Part shown: in pieces, positions 9,101 to 16,197 of the stretch
Position numbering within the stretch: position 1 is the stretch's first letter
How the letters are laid out: each line of letters begins with the position of its first letter
Source: Flavobacterium sp. HSC-61S13
Lineage (GTDB): Bacteria; Bacteroidota; Bacteroidia; Flavobacteriales; Flavobacteriaceae
DNA length: 64,000 bases
Direction: 5' to 3'
Assembly: GCF_024171535.1 (NCBI RefSeq)
Contig: NZ_JALJZV010000003.1
Coordinates: 271,657 to 335,656 of the forward strand
Notes under the pieces: model-generated
The model's database searches: none
Told to the model about the DNA's origin: nothing
The model's input: the letters and a program-made list of their open reading frames with translations, nothing else
Made by a program: the position numbers and the translations under genes

Positions 9101-9764
9101 TTACGATTCCTTTAAAAACAGATATCGCGACTATTTATTGAATAAAATCGATGAAAATGGAGTCGAGAAATCGCAGATGTATGTGTTGGAAGGTTTGACC
9201 AAGTTACGTCAGATCTGTAACTCCACCGCGTTGATTAACAACGAGGAGGATTATGGAAACTACTCTGCTAAATTGGAGATCCTTATCGAAAATATCAAAG
9301 AAAAAACGGGTAAACACAAGATATTGGTTTTTTCACAATTTGTCAAAATGTTGCAGATTGTAAAAACCCGCTTGGAAGAGGAGCAGATCACTTATGAGTA
9401 TCTAGACGGACAGACGAGAAATCGTCAGGAAAACGTCGAGAATTTTCAAAATAACGATGATGTTCGCGTGTTCTTAATCAGTCTTAAAGCTGGGGGAACT
9501 GGATTAAATTTAACCGAGGCAGATTATGTTTTTATAGTCGATCCTTGGTGGAATCCAGCAGTAGAGAATCAAGCTATTGACCGTTGTTATCGAATCGGTC
9601 AAACCAAAAATGTTATGGCATACCGAATGATTTGTAAGGATACGATTGAAGAAAAAATAGTGATGTTACAAAATAAAAAGACTAAGGTGGCTTCGAGTAT
9701 TATCTCTGTAGATGAAGACAAAAAGTCCTTCGATGTCAATGAAATTAGAGAATTATTCAGTTGA
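6114..9764 (+). CDS. SNF2-family DNA translocase with SWIM zinc fingers
   Basis: A 1216-residue Swi2/Snf2-type ATPase. The N-terminus has two SWIM-like zinc motifs: C65, C67, C75, H77 and C175, C177, C184, H186. A long middle part with no recognised domain follows to about residue 750. The RecA-like core has motif I DDMGLGKT at 782-789, motif II DESQ at 880-883, motif III TGTP near 908, and motifs V and VI in GGTGLNL and CYRIGQTK near 1124-1166. These enzymes move along duplex DNA and remodel protein-DNA complexes; bacterial members (HepA-like in the wide sense) have been linked to transcription and repair, but the role here is not known. It is a single gene with its own terminator. Confidence 0.93.
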   Translation: MNLESFDTYVKNNSTVTSRDRARFLDTELISNTKDYFEFGCTGSYENRYVVSVELVRDKIANVSCNCPFDYNGLCKHIIAVIRDLKTGLDNKEILRVDGKDGLGPVTNNKNVLVLPKGIMNWETIKKSGPEAESFYTVKIIEMTDVEIITQVSMWQSHKQQFTYNPKTELLTTECTCSISNKMCEHRINALKKIIRTFGINYFAKNFLQSKIAEHLAQFSLSLKDDYESIFQYELTLEGLKVTSKFKNIKSAVSIDASIHENEIAEFQAQIPYKAVDVTNQGLGFCFIARRKDFEAFVPVKAKMNKAQTDLSSSFEQIDTFDIDKIWLTFPEEKRQNLMIKVLQINRLLQNHREEPSLQSLGRAIELQKTIIADLQQSYIYFSDSRRTLVRKNLEPLTVEEKPIKLFFKLTESEWFYNLKPMIEVEDKKYNITASKVVLSPTFVKIENKLYPIDTADLSLALEHYAADGEANYLKKDWDQVYQNIIKPMSRKYEIQTKIFRKENTLTNEETLERQVYITDVGGQHIVFKPVVKYGEQLIPIYSPELLWNESDLENRSYKDRNQSFEDNFKEDFVGLHPAFAKQEGPYFLEPEQLFENYWMLHAIDRMKQQGAAVFGANQLSSFKFNIHKPSISISLKSDIDWFDMEIKISFGDQKVDLKELQKAFLKKSNYVVLGDGTLGVLPEEWMKKFAIYFKTGDVKKNSIQMSNFQFGIIDELYEEMHTKPEFLEELYQKKRRLQHIESIDVIPVPKTIKATLRDYQQHGLNWLAFLDKNQIGGCLADDMGLGKTLQTIAFLEYLKRKDKNTLPSLIIAPTSLVFNWNNEIAKFCPSLKALNFTGVSRMEHRENFNQYDLIISTYGSLLNDVESLKEFKFNYVILDESQAIKNPNSKRYKAVRLLQSNNRLVLTGTPIENNTFDLYAQLNFLNPGLLGNMNHFRNQFSDHIDKEKNVETAHLLNKIISPFILRRTKEQVAKELPDKTESVIFCEMGKEQRQVYDSFKNRYRDYLLNKIDENGVEKSQMYVLEGLTKLRQICNSTALINNEEDYGNYSAKLEILIENIKEKTGKHKILVFSQFVKMLQIVKTRLEEEQITYEYLDGQTRNRQENVENFQNNDDVRVFLISLKAGGTGLNLTEADYVFIVDPWWNPAVENQAIDRCYRIGQTKNVMAYRMICKDTIEEKIVMLQNKKTKVASSIISVDEDKKSFDVNEIRELFS

Positions 9765-9785
9765 GAAACGTAGATTTATACTTGT

Positions 9786-9817
9786 AAAAACAGGGCCCGA
9801 TGGCCCTGTTTTTTTTG
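9786..9817 (+). terminator. intrinsic terminator after the SNF2 gene
   Basis: A 10-bp GC-rich stem, AAACAGGGCC at 9788-9797 and GGCCCTGTTT at 9802-9811, with a CGAT loop and a run of T through 9816. It lies 23 bases after the SNF2 stop codon. Confidence 0.9.
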
Positions 9818-9947
9818 AATAAAGGATTTTAGTCCTATTAAATTGCTAAAAAACACGGATTTAGAGCCGGATTTCCCAAGAGATTGAAAATTATTTTTGT
9901 TGTACAACGACTTGATTTAAAGCGTTTTGAGTGGTGAGTTTTAAACG

Positions 9948-9963
9948 GTTAAAAATTTTTAAC
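9948..9963. promoter_or_regulatory. 16-bp AT-rich palindrome upstream of the arginine leader
   Basis: GTTAAAAATTTTTAAC is a perfect palindrome about 85 bases before the possible leader peptide. The position fits an operator for the arginine operon, but AT-rich palindromes also arise by chance. No ArgR-type gene is in the window. Confidence 0.3.
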
Positions 9964-10008
9964 AATTGTTTGTTAGTTTTATTCAAAATTTATTACAAAA
10001 CTTTGTGT

Positions 10009-10200
10009 TCTCCGATTAAGGAGATTACCCTATGAAGAAACTACATCTATATCGTAACCCTATGTTAAGCAACAGCTCTTTTGTTGCTACTACTGCTATG
10101 GGACAAACGGTTTCTTCTATTTCGCGGACACTGCGGCACCGGGCATAATCGTCTAGATTTACCGGCATATTACAGAAATTTCATTGGATTGAAATTTCAC
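10009..10200 (+). promoter_or_regulatory. possible attenuator leader of the arginine operon
   Basis: This stretch sits in the 531-base gap between the SNF2 terminator and the first arginine gene. In order it holds: a weak -7-like AAACTTTG at 9998-10005 just before it; a small hairpin TCTCC/GGAGA whose right arm contains the AAGGAG ahead of an ATG; a 38-codon open frame at 10032-10148 with three CGG arginine codons in its last seven codons; and a perfect 9-bp hairpin GAAATTTCA/TGAAATTTC at 10175-10198. A stretch rich in T follows near 10210-10237. The layout resembles a translated leader with alternative RNA structures, but a competing hairpin has not been worked out. Confidence 0.4.
10032..10148 (+). 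CDS. possible 38-residue leader peptide of the arginine operon
   Basis: A short frame opening MKKLHLYRNP and closing SRTLRHRA. An AAGGAG sequence lies about nine bases before the ATG, which is unusual in this phylum where such sites are rare, and may mark real translation. Arginine is at residues 8, 32, 35 and 37, the last three all encoded by CGG; neighbouring genes mostly seem to use AGA, CGT and CGA. Clustered arginine codons near the end of a leader are what ribosome-stalling control of an arginine operon would use. It has no recognised homologue and could be chance. Confidence 0.35.
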   Translation: MKKLHLYRNPMLSNSSFVATTAMGQTVSSISRTLRHRA

Positions 10201-10295
10201 CACTATCCATACAACTTATTGTTTATTTTTTAGAAAAAAAGAATCTATTCTAATCGATTATATTCTTGAATTCTAGCGACTTATTCTTTTATTAG

Positions 10296-10955
10296 ATGAA
10301 TTCAGCTCTCTTTACTGTTGCGCAAGCTCAGGCTTCACAAATAGAATATGCTTTGCAGATTTGCGAAGAAATGGCAGCATCTGCCCAAGCTAGAGGTACG
10401 GGTATTGCCCGTAGAAACCCCGAGTATATTGCCCAAAAGATGCTTGAGGGTAAGGCGGTTATCGCTTTGCATATCGATGGTACCTGGGCGGGATTTTGTT
10501 ACATAGAGACTTGGAGTCACGGAAATTACGTGGCCAATTCAGGCTTAATTGTCAACCCGATCTTTCGTAATGAAGGTCTGGCTAAGGAAATCAAAAACAA
10601 GATTTTTGAACTGTCTAGAACGCTTTATCCAACAGCCAAAATATTCGGACTAACCACGGGTTTTGCCGTTATGAAAATCAATTCCGATTTGGGATATAGA
10701 CCGGTACCGTATTCGGAGTTAACCCAAGATGAAACCTTTTGGAAAGGATGTGAAAGCTGTGTCAATTTTGCCATCCTACAGAGCAAAGACAAAAAGAACT
10801 GTTTGTGTACGGCTTTACTGTGGAATCCGGAAGAGAAAGAAAGAGAACTTCGGCAGCAACGAGATCAAGTAGGTAAATCGCCAGATCGATTTAAACAACT
10901 GAAAGCCAAGTTATCCATTTTTAAGATCAAGCAAGATGCTTTGATTAAAAAATAA
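10296..10955 (+). CDS. GNAT N-acetyltransferase of the arginine operon (probable N-acyl-glutamate synthase)
   Basis: A 219-residue GNAT protein. The acetyl-CoA loop is seen in SGLIVNPIFRNEGLAKEIKN near residue 80-100, and the C-terminal part has two cysteine pairs (CESC and KKNCLC). It is the first structural gene of the arginine operon, 52 bases before argG, and no classical ArgA or ArgJ is seen, so it most likely supplies the first step by acylating glutamate. If the pathway runs through succinylated intermediates, as the carbamoyltransferase suggests, the acyl donor might be succinyl-CoA; that part is inference. A GNAT at this place is common in flavobacterial arginine clusters. Confidence 0.75.
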   Translation: MNSALFTVAQAQASQIEYALQICEEMAASAQARGTGIARRNPEYIAQKMLEGKAVIALHIDGTWAGFCYIETWSHGNYVANSGLIVNPIFRNEGLAKEIKNKIFELSRTLYPTAKIFGLTTGFAVMKINSDLGYRPVPYSELTQDETFWKGCESCVNFAILQSKDKKNCLCTALLWNPEEKERELRQQRDQVGKSPDRFKQLKAKLSIFKIKQDALIKK

Positions 10956-11007
10956 ACTGCCGGTCTTCCATCATCATATTCACGTTTCACACTTACAATT
11001 TAAAAAA

Positions 11008-12210
11008 ATGAACAACAAAGTAGTTTTAGCCTTTAGTGGTGGTTTAGATACCACGTTTTGCAGCATATATCTTTCAAAAGAATTGGGATTAGAAGTCCAT
11101 ACTGTAGTAGTCAATACCGGAGGTTTTTCAGAAGGAGAGTTAAAGGAAATAGAACAGAAAGCCTATGCCTTAGGTGTTAGTTCTCATACGGCTTTAGATC
11201 AAACTGCAGCCTTCTATCAAGATACGATAAAATATTTAATTTTCGGTAATGTATTGAAAAACAACACCTATCCCTTGTCGGTAAGTGCCGAACGTGTATG
11301 TCAAGCAACAGCGATAGCCGAATACGTAAAAAAAATTGGCGCAAAAGCAGTAGCACATGGCAGTACGGGAGCGGGCAATGATCAAGTTCGTTTTGATCTG
11401 ATTTTTAATATTCTAATTCCTGAGGTAAAGATCATTACTCCAATCAGAGATCTAAAGCTAAGCAGACAATCAGAGATTGATTACCTAGCTCAAAATGGGG
11501 TAATCATCAATGCGGAAAAAGCGGTTTATTCGATTAATAAAGGCATTTGGGGTACTTCGGTTGGAGGGAAGGAAACTTTAAGCTCGAATACCTATTTACC
11601 TGAGGAGGCATGGCCTACACCTGTTAGCAAGACTACCCCTGAGAAAATTAGTATTAGCTTTCTAAAGGGACAAGCCGTTGCTTTGAATGAGGTGAAAATG
11701 AGTGCTGTTGAAGTGATTCAACAATTACAAGAACTAGCGCAACCCTTTGGAATTGGCAGAGATATACATGTGGGAGACACCATTATAGGAATTAAAGGTA
11801 GAGTGGGTTTTGAAGCGGCAGCACCAATTATTCTAATCAAGGCACATCATGCCTTAGAAAAACATACGTTGACTAAGTGGCAGTTGAGTTGGAAAGAACA
11901 ACTAGCGCTTTTTTATGGAAACAATTTACACGAAGGTCAATTTCACGATCCGATTATGCGTGATTTAGAGGCCTTTTTAAACAGCAGTCAACAATCGGTT
12001 ACCGGAACGGTGTTTTTAGAATTACACGCTTACCGTTTTGTAGTACTTGGAATCGAATCACCCTTTGATATGATGAACAATCAATTGGCTAGTTATGGAG
12101 AAATGAATGACGGATGGAGTGGTGATGATGTTAAAGGTTTCTCTAAAATATTGGGTAATCAGATGAAAATCTGGTATTCATTAAACCAAAAAACCATGAA
12201 GGATGAATAA
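11008..12210 (+). CDS. argG: argininosuccinate synthase
   Basis: ArgG joins citrulline and aspartate with ATP to give argininosuccinate. The 400-residue product starts with VVLAFSGGLDTTFCS, the N-type PP-loop for ATP, and has the citrulline/aspartate region HGSTGAGNDQVRFD near residue 117-130. Length is that of the family. Its end overlaps argC by eight bases (ATGAATAA), a sign of translational coupling. Gene order here puts the penultimate step second in the operon. Confidence 0.95.
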   Translation: MNNKVVLAFSGGLDTTFCSIYLSKELGLEVHTVVVNTGGFSEGELKEIEQKAYALGVSSHTALDQTAAFYQDTIKYLIFGNVLKNNTYPLSVSAERVCQATAIAEYVKKIGAKAVAHGSTGAGNDQVRFDLIFNILIPEVKIITPIRDLKLSRQSEIDYLAQNGVIINAEKAVYSINKGIWGTSVGGKETLSSNTYLPEEAWPTPVSKTTPEKISISFLKGQAVALNEVKMSAVEVIQQLQELAQPFGIGRDIHVGDTIIGIKGRVGFEAAAPIILIKAHHALEKHTLTKWQLSWKEQLALFYGNNLHEGQFHDPIMRDLEAFLNSSQQSVTGTVFLELHAYRFVVLGIESPFDMMNNQLASYGEMNDGWSGDDVKGFSKILGNQMKIWYSLNQKTMKDE

Positions 12211-13174
12211 GATCAATGTAGGAATTGTTGGCGGTGCGGGATACACTGGCGGAGAATTGTTGAGAATTTTGATTTTTCACCCGTTGGTAAATATTGCATT
12301 TGTTCACAGTAAAAGTCAAATATCTAAAGCCGTATCAGCAGTGCATACCGACCTGTTTGGAGAGACCAATTTGAAATTTAGCGCTGTTTTATCCACGGAT
12401 ATTGATGTGGTGTTTCTGTGTTTGGGACACGGAGACTCCAAGGTTTTTTTAGCGGAAAATCCAATGGGTTCTCAAGTGAAAATCATTGATTTAAGTCAGG
12501 ATTTTCGTTGGCAGGATACCGAGCAATCATTTGTATATGGATTGCCAGAATTGCAAAAGAAAAACATCGAGCAAGCTCAGTATATTGCTAACCCGGGGTG
12601 TTTTGCAACGGCAATTCAATTGGCCTTACTGCCTTTAGCACAGCAACAACAACTGCATAGTCCGATTCATATTTCGGCAACGACCGGTTCTACTGGTGCA
12701 GGACAAAGTTTGTCTACAACGACACAACACAGCTGGAGAGCCAATAATTTATCGGTTTATAAAGCATTTGAACACCAACATTTGGGTGAAATAAGTCAGA
12801 GTTTAAGTTTTTTACAATCCGATTTTACAGCGCCAATCACGTTTATTCCGCAGAGAGGAGCATTTACCAGAGGTATATTTTCTGCGCTAACGGTAACCAC
12901 AGCACTGTCCGAACAGGAGCTCAATCAGTTGTATACCGATTATTACGCAACACATCCTTTTACACATATTTCCACAAGCGCGATTGATTTAAAACAAGTT
13001 GTTAATACCAATAAGGCTTTGGTTTATCTCGAGAAGAACAACGACAATTTACTGATTATCTCGATTATTGATAATCTGCTTAAAGGGGCAAGTGGGCAGG
13101 CCGTTCAAAATATGAATCTGATGTTTGGATTTGATGAGCGCGCTGGATTGAATTTAAAAGCTGTTGGTTTTTAA
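12203..13174 (+). CDS. argC: N-acyl-gamma-glutamyl-phosphate reductase
   Basis: ArgC reduces N-acyl-glutamyl phosphate with NADPH to the semialdehyde. The 323-residue protein has the N-terminal dinucleotide fold start VGIVGGAGYTGGELLRIL and the active-site cysteine in ANPGCFATA near residue 133. The start ATG lies inside the end of argG. In this organism the acyl group may be succinyl or acetyl; ArgC does not reveal which. Confidence 0.95.
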   Translation: MNKINVGIVGGAGYTGGELLRILIFHPLVNIAFVHSKSQISKAVSAVHTDLFGETNLKFSAVLSTDIDVVFLCLGHGDSKVFLAENPMGSQVKIIDLSQDFRWQDTEQSFVYGLPELQKKNIEQAQYIANPGCFATAIQLALLPLAQQQQLHSPIHISATTGSTGAGQSLSTTTQHSWRANNLSVYKAFEHQHLGEISQSLSFLQSDFTAPITFIPQRGAFTRGIFSALTVTTALSEQELNQLYTDYYATHPFTHISTSAIDLKQVVNTNKALVYLEKNNDNLLIISIIDNLLKGASGQAVQNMNLMFGFDERAGLNLKAVGF

Positions 13175-13236
13175 AGAAAGTACTTGTTTGCTTTAAATAA
13201 AAAGTTAGAATTAGTCATCACAAATTATAAAGACAG

Positions 13237-14373
13237 ATGAAATTATACGATGTATACCCATTAAATCCTATCGAAATCGTAAGTGCTAAAGGTTCTCACG
13301 TGTATGATAAAGAGGGGAAAAAATATTTGGATATGTATGGAGGTCATGCTGTGATTTCGATAGGTCACAGTCATCCACATTATATAAAGAGCGTTGCAGA
13401 TCAATTGAATAAAATTGGGTTTTACTCCAATTCTATTGAAATTCCGCTTCAGTCACAACTAGCAGAAAAACTGGGGGTGCTGTCAGCGAAGGGGAACAAC
13501 CAGCTCTTTTTATGCAATTCTGGTGCTGAAGCCAATGAAAATGCTTTGAAATTGGCTTCTTTTTATAATGGCAGAAAAAAAATCATCGCTTTTAAAGCGG
13601 CTTTTCACGGACGCACGTCTTTGGCGGTAGCAGTAACGGATAATCCGAAAATTCAAGCACCGATCAACGACAATGCAGCGGTAACTTTTCTGCCATTTAA
13701 TGATGTAGCTGCCTTGGAAAAGGAATTTGCTGACTGTGGACCTACTATAGCAGCAGTAATCGTGGAGGGCATTCAAGGTGTGGGTGGTATTCGTGTGGCG
13801 ACTGACGATTTCCTAAAAAAAATAAGAAGTTTGACCCTGCAATATGACGCCTTGTTTATCGCTGATGAGGTACAGTGTGGTTATGGACGTAGCGGAACTT
13901 TTTACGCCGTAGATCAAGCGGGAGTAGAAGCGGATATCTATACCATGGCCAAGGGAATGGGTAATGGTTTTCCAATTGGTGCACTATCGATAAGTGATAA
14001 GATAAAACCGTGGCACGGACAACTCGGGACTACTTTTGGTGGAAACCATTTAGCCTGTGTGGCAGCTATTTCGGTTTTAGAAGTCATGGAGCAAGAACAA
14101 CTCATGCAGCATGCTGAGACTGTAGGAAACTATATCATAGCCGAATTAAAGAAGCTGCCGCGTATTGTTGAAGTAAGAGGTAAGGGTTTGATGATTGGAA
14201 TAGAACTGCCTAGTGAGTGGAGTAATGTGCAAAAAGACCTGTTGATAGAGGATCAGATTTTCACAGGAAATGCAGGGCCTAAAGTGATTCGATTACTACC
14301 TGCCTTGAATTTGAGTTATCAGCATGCAGATCAATTTTTGGAGTGTTTTTCAAAGCGGATTCAGAAGTATTAA
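13237..14373 (+). CDS. argD: acylornithine aminotransferase
   Basis: A class III PLP aminotransferase of 378 residues that would turn N-acyl-glutamate semialdehyde into N-acyl-ornithine. Visible are MYGGHAVISIGHSHPHY near the start, FLCNSGAEANENALKLA, the PLP-aspartate segment ADEVQCGYGRSG near residue 208, and the PLP lysine in MAKGMGNGFPIGAL near 238. It follows argC by 62 bases in the same operon. Paralogues handle ornithine or succinylornithine, but the context makes the arginine role clear. Confidence 0.93.
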   Translation: MKLYDVYPLNPIEIVSAKGSHVYDKEGKKYLDMYGGHAVISIGHSHPHYIKSVADQLNKIGFYSNSIEIPLQSQLAEKLGVLSAKGNNQLFLCNSGAEANENALKLASFYNGRKKIIAFKAAFHGRTSLAVAVTDNPKIQAPINDNAAVTFLPFNDVAALEKEFADCGPTIAAVIVEGIQGVGGIRVATDDFLKKIRSLTLQYDALFIADEVQCGYGRSGTFYAVDQAGVEADIYTMAKGMGNGFPIGALSISDKIKPWHGQLGTTFGGNHLACVAAISVLEVMEQEQLMQHAETVGNYIIAELKKLPRIVEVRGKGLMIGIELPSEWSNVQKDLLIEDQIFTGNAGPKVIRLLPALNLSYQHADQFLECFSKRIQKY

Positions 14374-14440
14374 TCTGATAAGTTAGCGAGGATTGGAGCC
14401 TTACTCCAAGTAAAAACAAAGCATATTAAACGCATTTAAA

Positions 14441-15403
14441 ATGAAACAATTTTTTTCAGTAAAAGATATCGATTCTATAAGTTCCGCAGTAGAGGAAGCC
14501 TTAGAATTAAAAGCCAATCCGTTTTCGGAGGAGCAATTAGGTAAACACAAGACTTTGGGACTGGTATTCCTCAACCCGAGTTTACGAACCAGAATGAGTA
14601 CGCAAAAAGCAGCGATGCAGTTGGGGATGCAGGTGATGGTAATGAATCTAAATCAGGAGGGTTGGGCTTTGGAAACCCAAGATGGAGTGGTGATGAACGG
14701 TTCAAGTGTCGAACACATTCGTGAAGCTGCTGCAGTTATGGGTGAATATTGTGATGTTTTGGGTTTGCGATCTTTTCCAGCTTTGAAACAAGTTGAACAG
14801 GATTATAGCGAGGAGTTGTTTAAAAAATTTCAAGCATACAGCAAAAAGCCTGTGGTTAGTTTGGAAAGCGCTACGCTGCATCCGTTACAGAGTTTGGCGG
14901 ATATCATAACGATAATGGAACAAGCTTCAAAAGATAAAAAACCGAAAGTGGTTTTGACTTGGGCACCACATGTTAAGCCCCTACCGCAGGCAGTGGCCAA
15001 TTCCTTTTCAGAATGGATGTGTCAGGCTCAAAAAGAGGGGTTGGTGGAATTTGTTATCACACATCCAGATGGTTACCAGTTAAAAGAAAGTTTCACCGAT
15101 GGAGCAGTCATTACCACCGACCAAGATCAAGCCTTATCAGCGGCAGATTTCGTTTATGTAAAAAATTGGTCGAGTTATGCAGACTATGGTCAAGTGCTTA
15201 CAGACGGAGATGGATGGATGCTTGATGAACAACGTTTAAAAAGCACCAATCAAGCCAAGGTAATGCATTGTTTACCTGTGCGTCGTGACTTGGAATTGGG
15301 CGCTGATATTTTGGACGGAAGTCATTCCTTAGTGATTGAGCAAGCCGCGAATAGAGTATGTGCAGCACAATTGGTTTTAAAGAGAATACTGAAAGATTTA
15401 TAG
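14441..15403 (+). CDS. argF': N-acyl-ornithine carbamoyltransferase, probably N-succinylornithine type
   Basis: A 320-residue transcarbamylase of the Bacteroides SOTCase/Xanthomonas AOTCase group, not an ordinary ornithine carbamoyltransferase. It has the carbamoyl-phosphate motif SLRTR at 47-51, the WALET segment near 75, LESATLHPLQSLADI and HCLPVRR. In this group one residue sets the substrate: Pro90 in the Bacteroides enzyme (succinyl) versus Glu92 in the Xanthomonas enzyme (acetyl), as I recall. Here the matching residue is Val90 (GSSVEH), so a glutamate is absent and the succinyl substrate is favoured. It makes N-acyl-citrulline, which argE must then deacylate before argG. Confidence 0.9.
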   Translation: MKQFFSVKDIDSISSAVEEALELKANPFSEEQLGKHKTLGLVFLNPSLRTRMSTQKAAMQLGMQVMVMNLNQEGWALETQDGVVMNGSSVEHIREAAAVMGEYCDVLGLRSFPALKQVEQDYSEELFKKFQAYSKKPVVSLESATLHPLQSLADIITIMEQASKDKKPKVVLTWAPHVKPLPQAVANSFSEWMCQAQKEGLVEFVITHPDGYQLKESFTDGAVITTDQDQALSAADFVYVKNWSSYADYGQVLTDGDGWMLDEQRLKSTNQAKVMHCLPVRRDLELGADILDGSHSLVIEQAANRVCAAQLVLKRILKDL

Positions 15404-15411
15404 TTGGTAAG

Positions 15412-16197
15412 ATGAATAAACTAACAATCGTTAAAATAGGAGGACAAGTTTTGGATGATGCTGCGGCATTAACGGAGTTTGTACAACTTTTTGCACAAAT
15501 TGAGGGACAGAAAATATTGGTTCATGGTGGTGGTAAGACCCTTAGTGAGTTGGCTTTACAACTGGGAATTGAACCACAGTTCGTCGACGGAAGGAGAATT
15601 ACCGATCAGGCAAGTATGCGCTTGGCTACGATGGTTTATGCTGGTTTGATCAACAAAAATCTAGTTGCTGAATTGCAACAGCATCAGTGTGATGCTTTGG
15701 GTTTGAGTGGGGCGGATGCCCATTTGATACAGACCGTGAAGAGAGCAACGGATCCCATAGACTTTGGATATGTAGGTGATTTAACAGCATCGTCGATTAA
15801 CGACAAGCGAATCATCCAATTGTTAGAGTTGGGACTTTGCCCCGTTTTTTCCGCAATTACTTACGATGATCAAGGACAGTTGTTGAATACCAACGCAGAT
15901 GGTATTGCATCGGCTTTAGCAATTGCTCTGTCGAAATCTCATTGCGTTTCATTGATTTATTGTTTTGAGAAAAAGGGAGTCTTAAGTGATGTTCATGACG
16001 ATCATGCTGTAATTCCTGTCATTCTTGCAACAGACAAGGAGGAATTAATTGCAAAGTCTGTGATTTCTAAAGGGATGATTCCGAAGTTAGACAATGCTTG
16101 GTTGGCATCAGAACGTGGCGTACAATCCGTAATTATAAAGAAAAGTACCGATTTATTAGATGTAAATGCTGGTACACAAATACAATTTCACTCATGA
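15412..16197 (+). CDS. argB: N-acyl-glutamate kinase
   Basis: ArgB phosphorylates the side-chain carboxylate of N-acyl-glutamate. The 261-residue product begins MNKLTIVKIGGQVLDD, with the amino acid kinase lysine, followed by LVHGGGKTLSELALQLG and FVDGRRITD. The start at 15412 is chosen over an in-frame ATG at 15358, since the longer form would add 18 residues that overlap argF' and do not resemble the family; the chosen start leaves eight bases after argF'. The stop overlaps the argE start as ATGA. Confidence 0.93.
   Translation: MNKLTIVKIGGQVLDDAAALTEFVQLFAQIEGQKILVHGGGKTLSELALQLGIEPQFVDGRRITDQASMRLATMVYAGLINKNLVAELQQHQCDALGLSGADAHLIQTVKRATDPIDFGYVGDLTASSINDKRIIQLLELGLCPVFSAITYDDQGQLLNTNADGIASALAIALSKSHCVSLIYCFEKKGVLSDVHDDHAVIPVILATDKEELIAKSVISKGMIPKLDNAWLASERGVQSVIIKKSTDLLDVNAGTQIQFHS

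Noticed and set aside
15358..15411. Longer start for argB
   Set aside because: The added 18 residues overlap argF' and are not part of the kinase fold; ATG 15412 gives the usual MNKLTIVKIGG start.
16098..16193. Longer start for argE
   Set aside because: It lies wholly inside argB in another frame; the ATGA overlap at 16194 is the normal coupled start.
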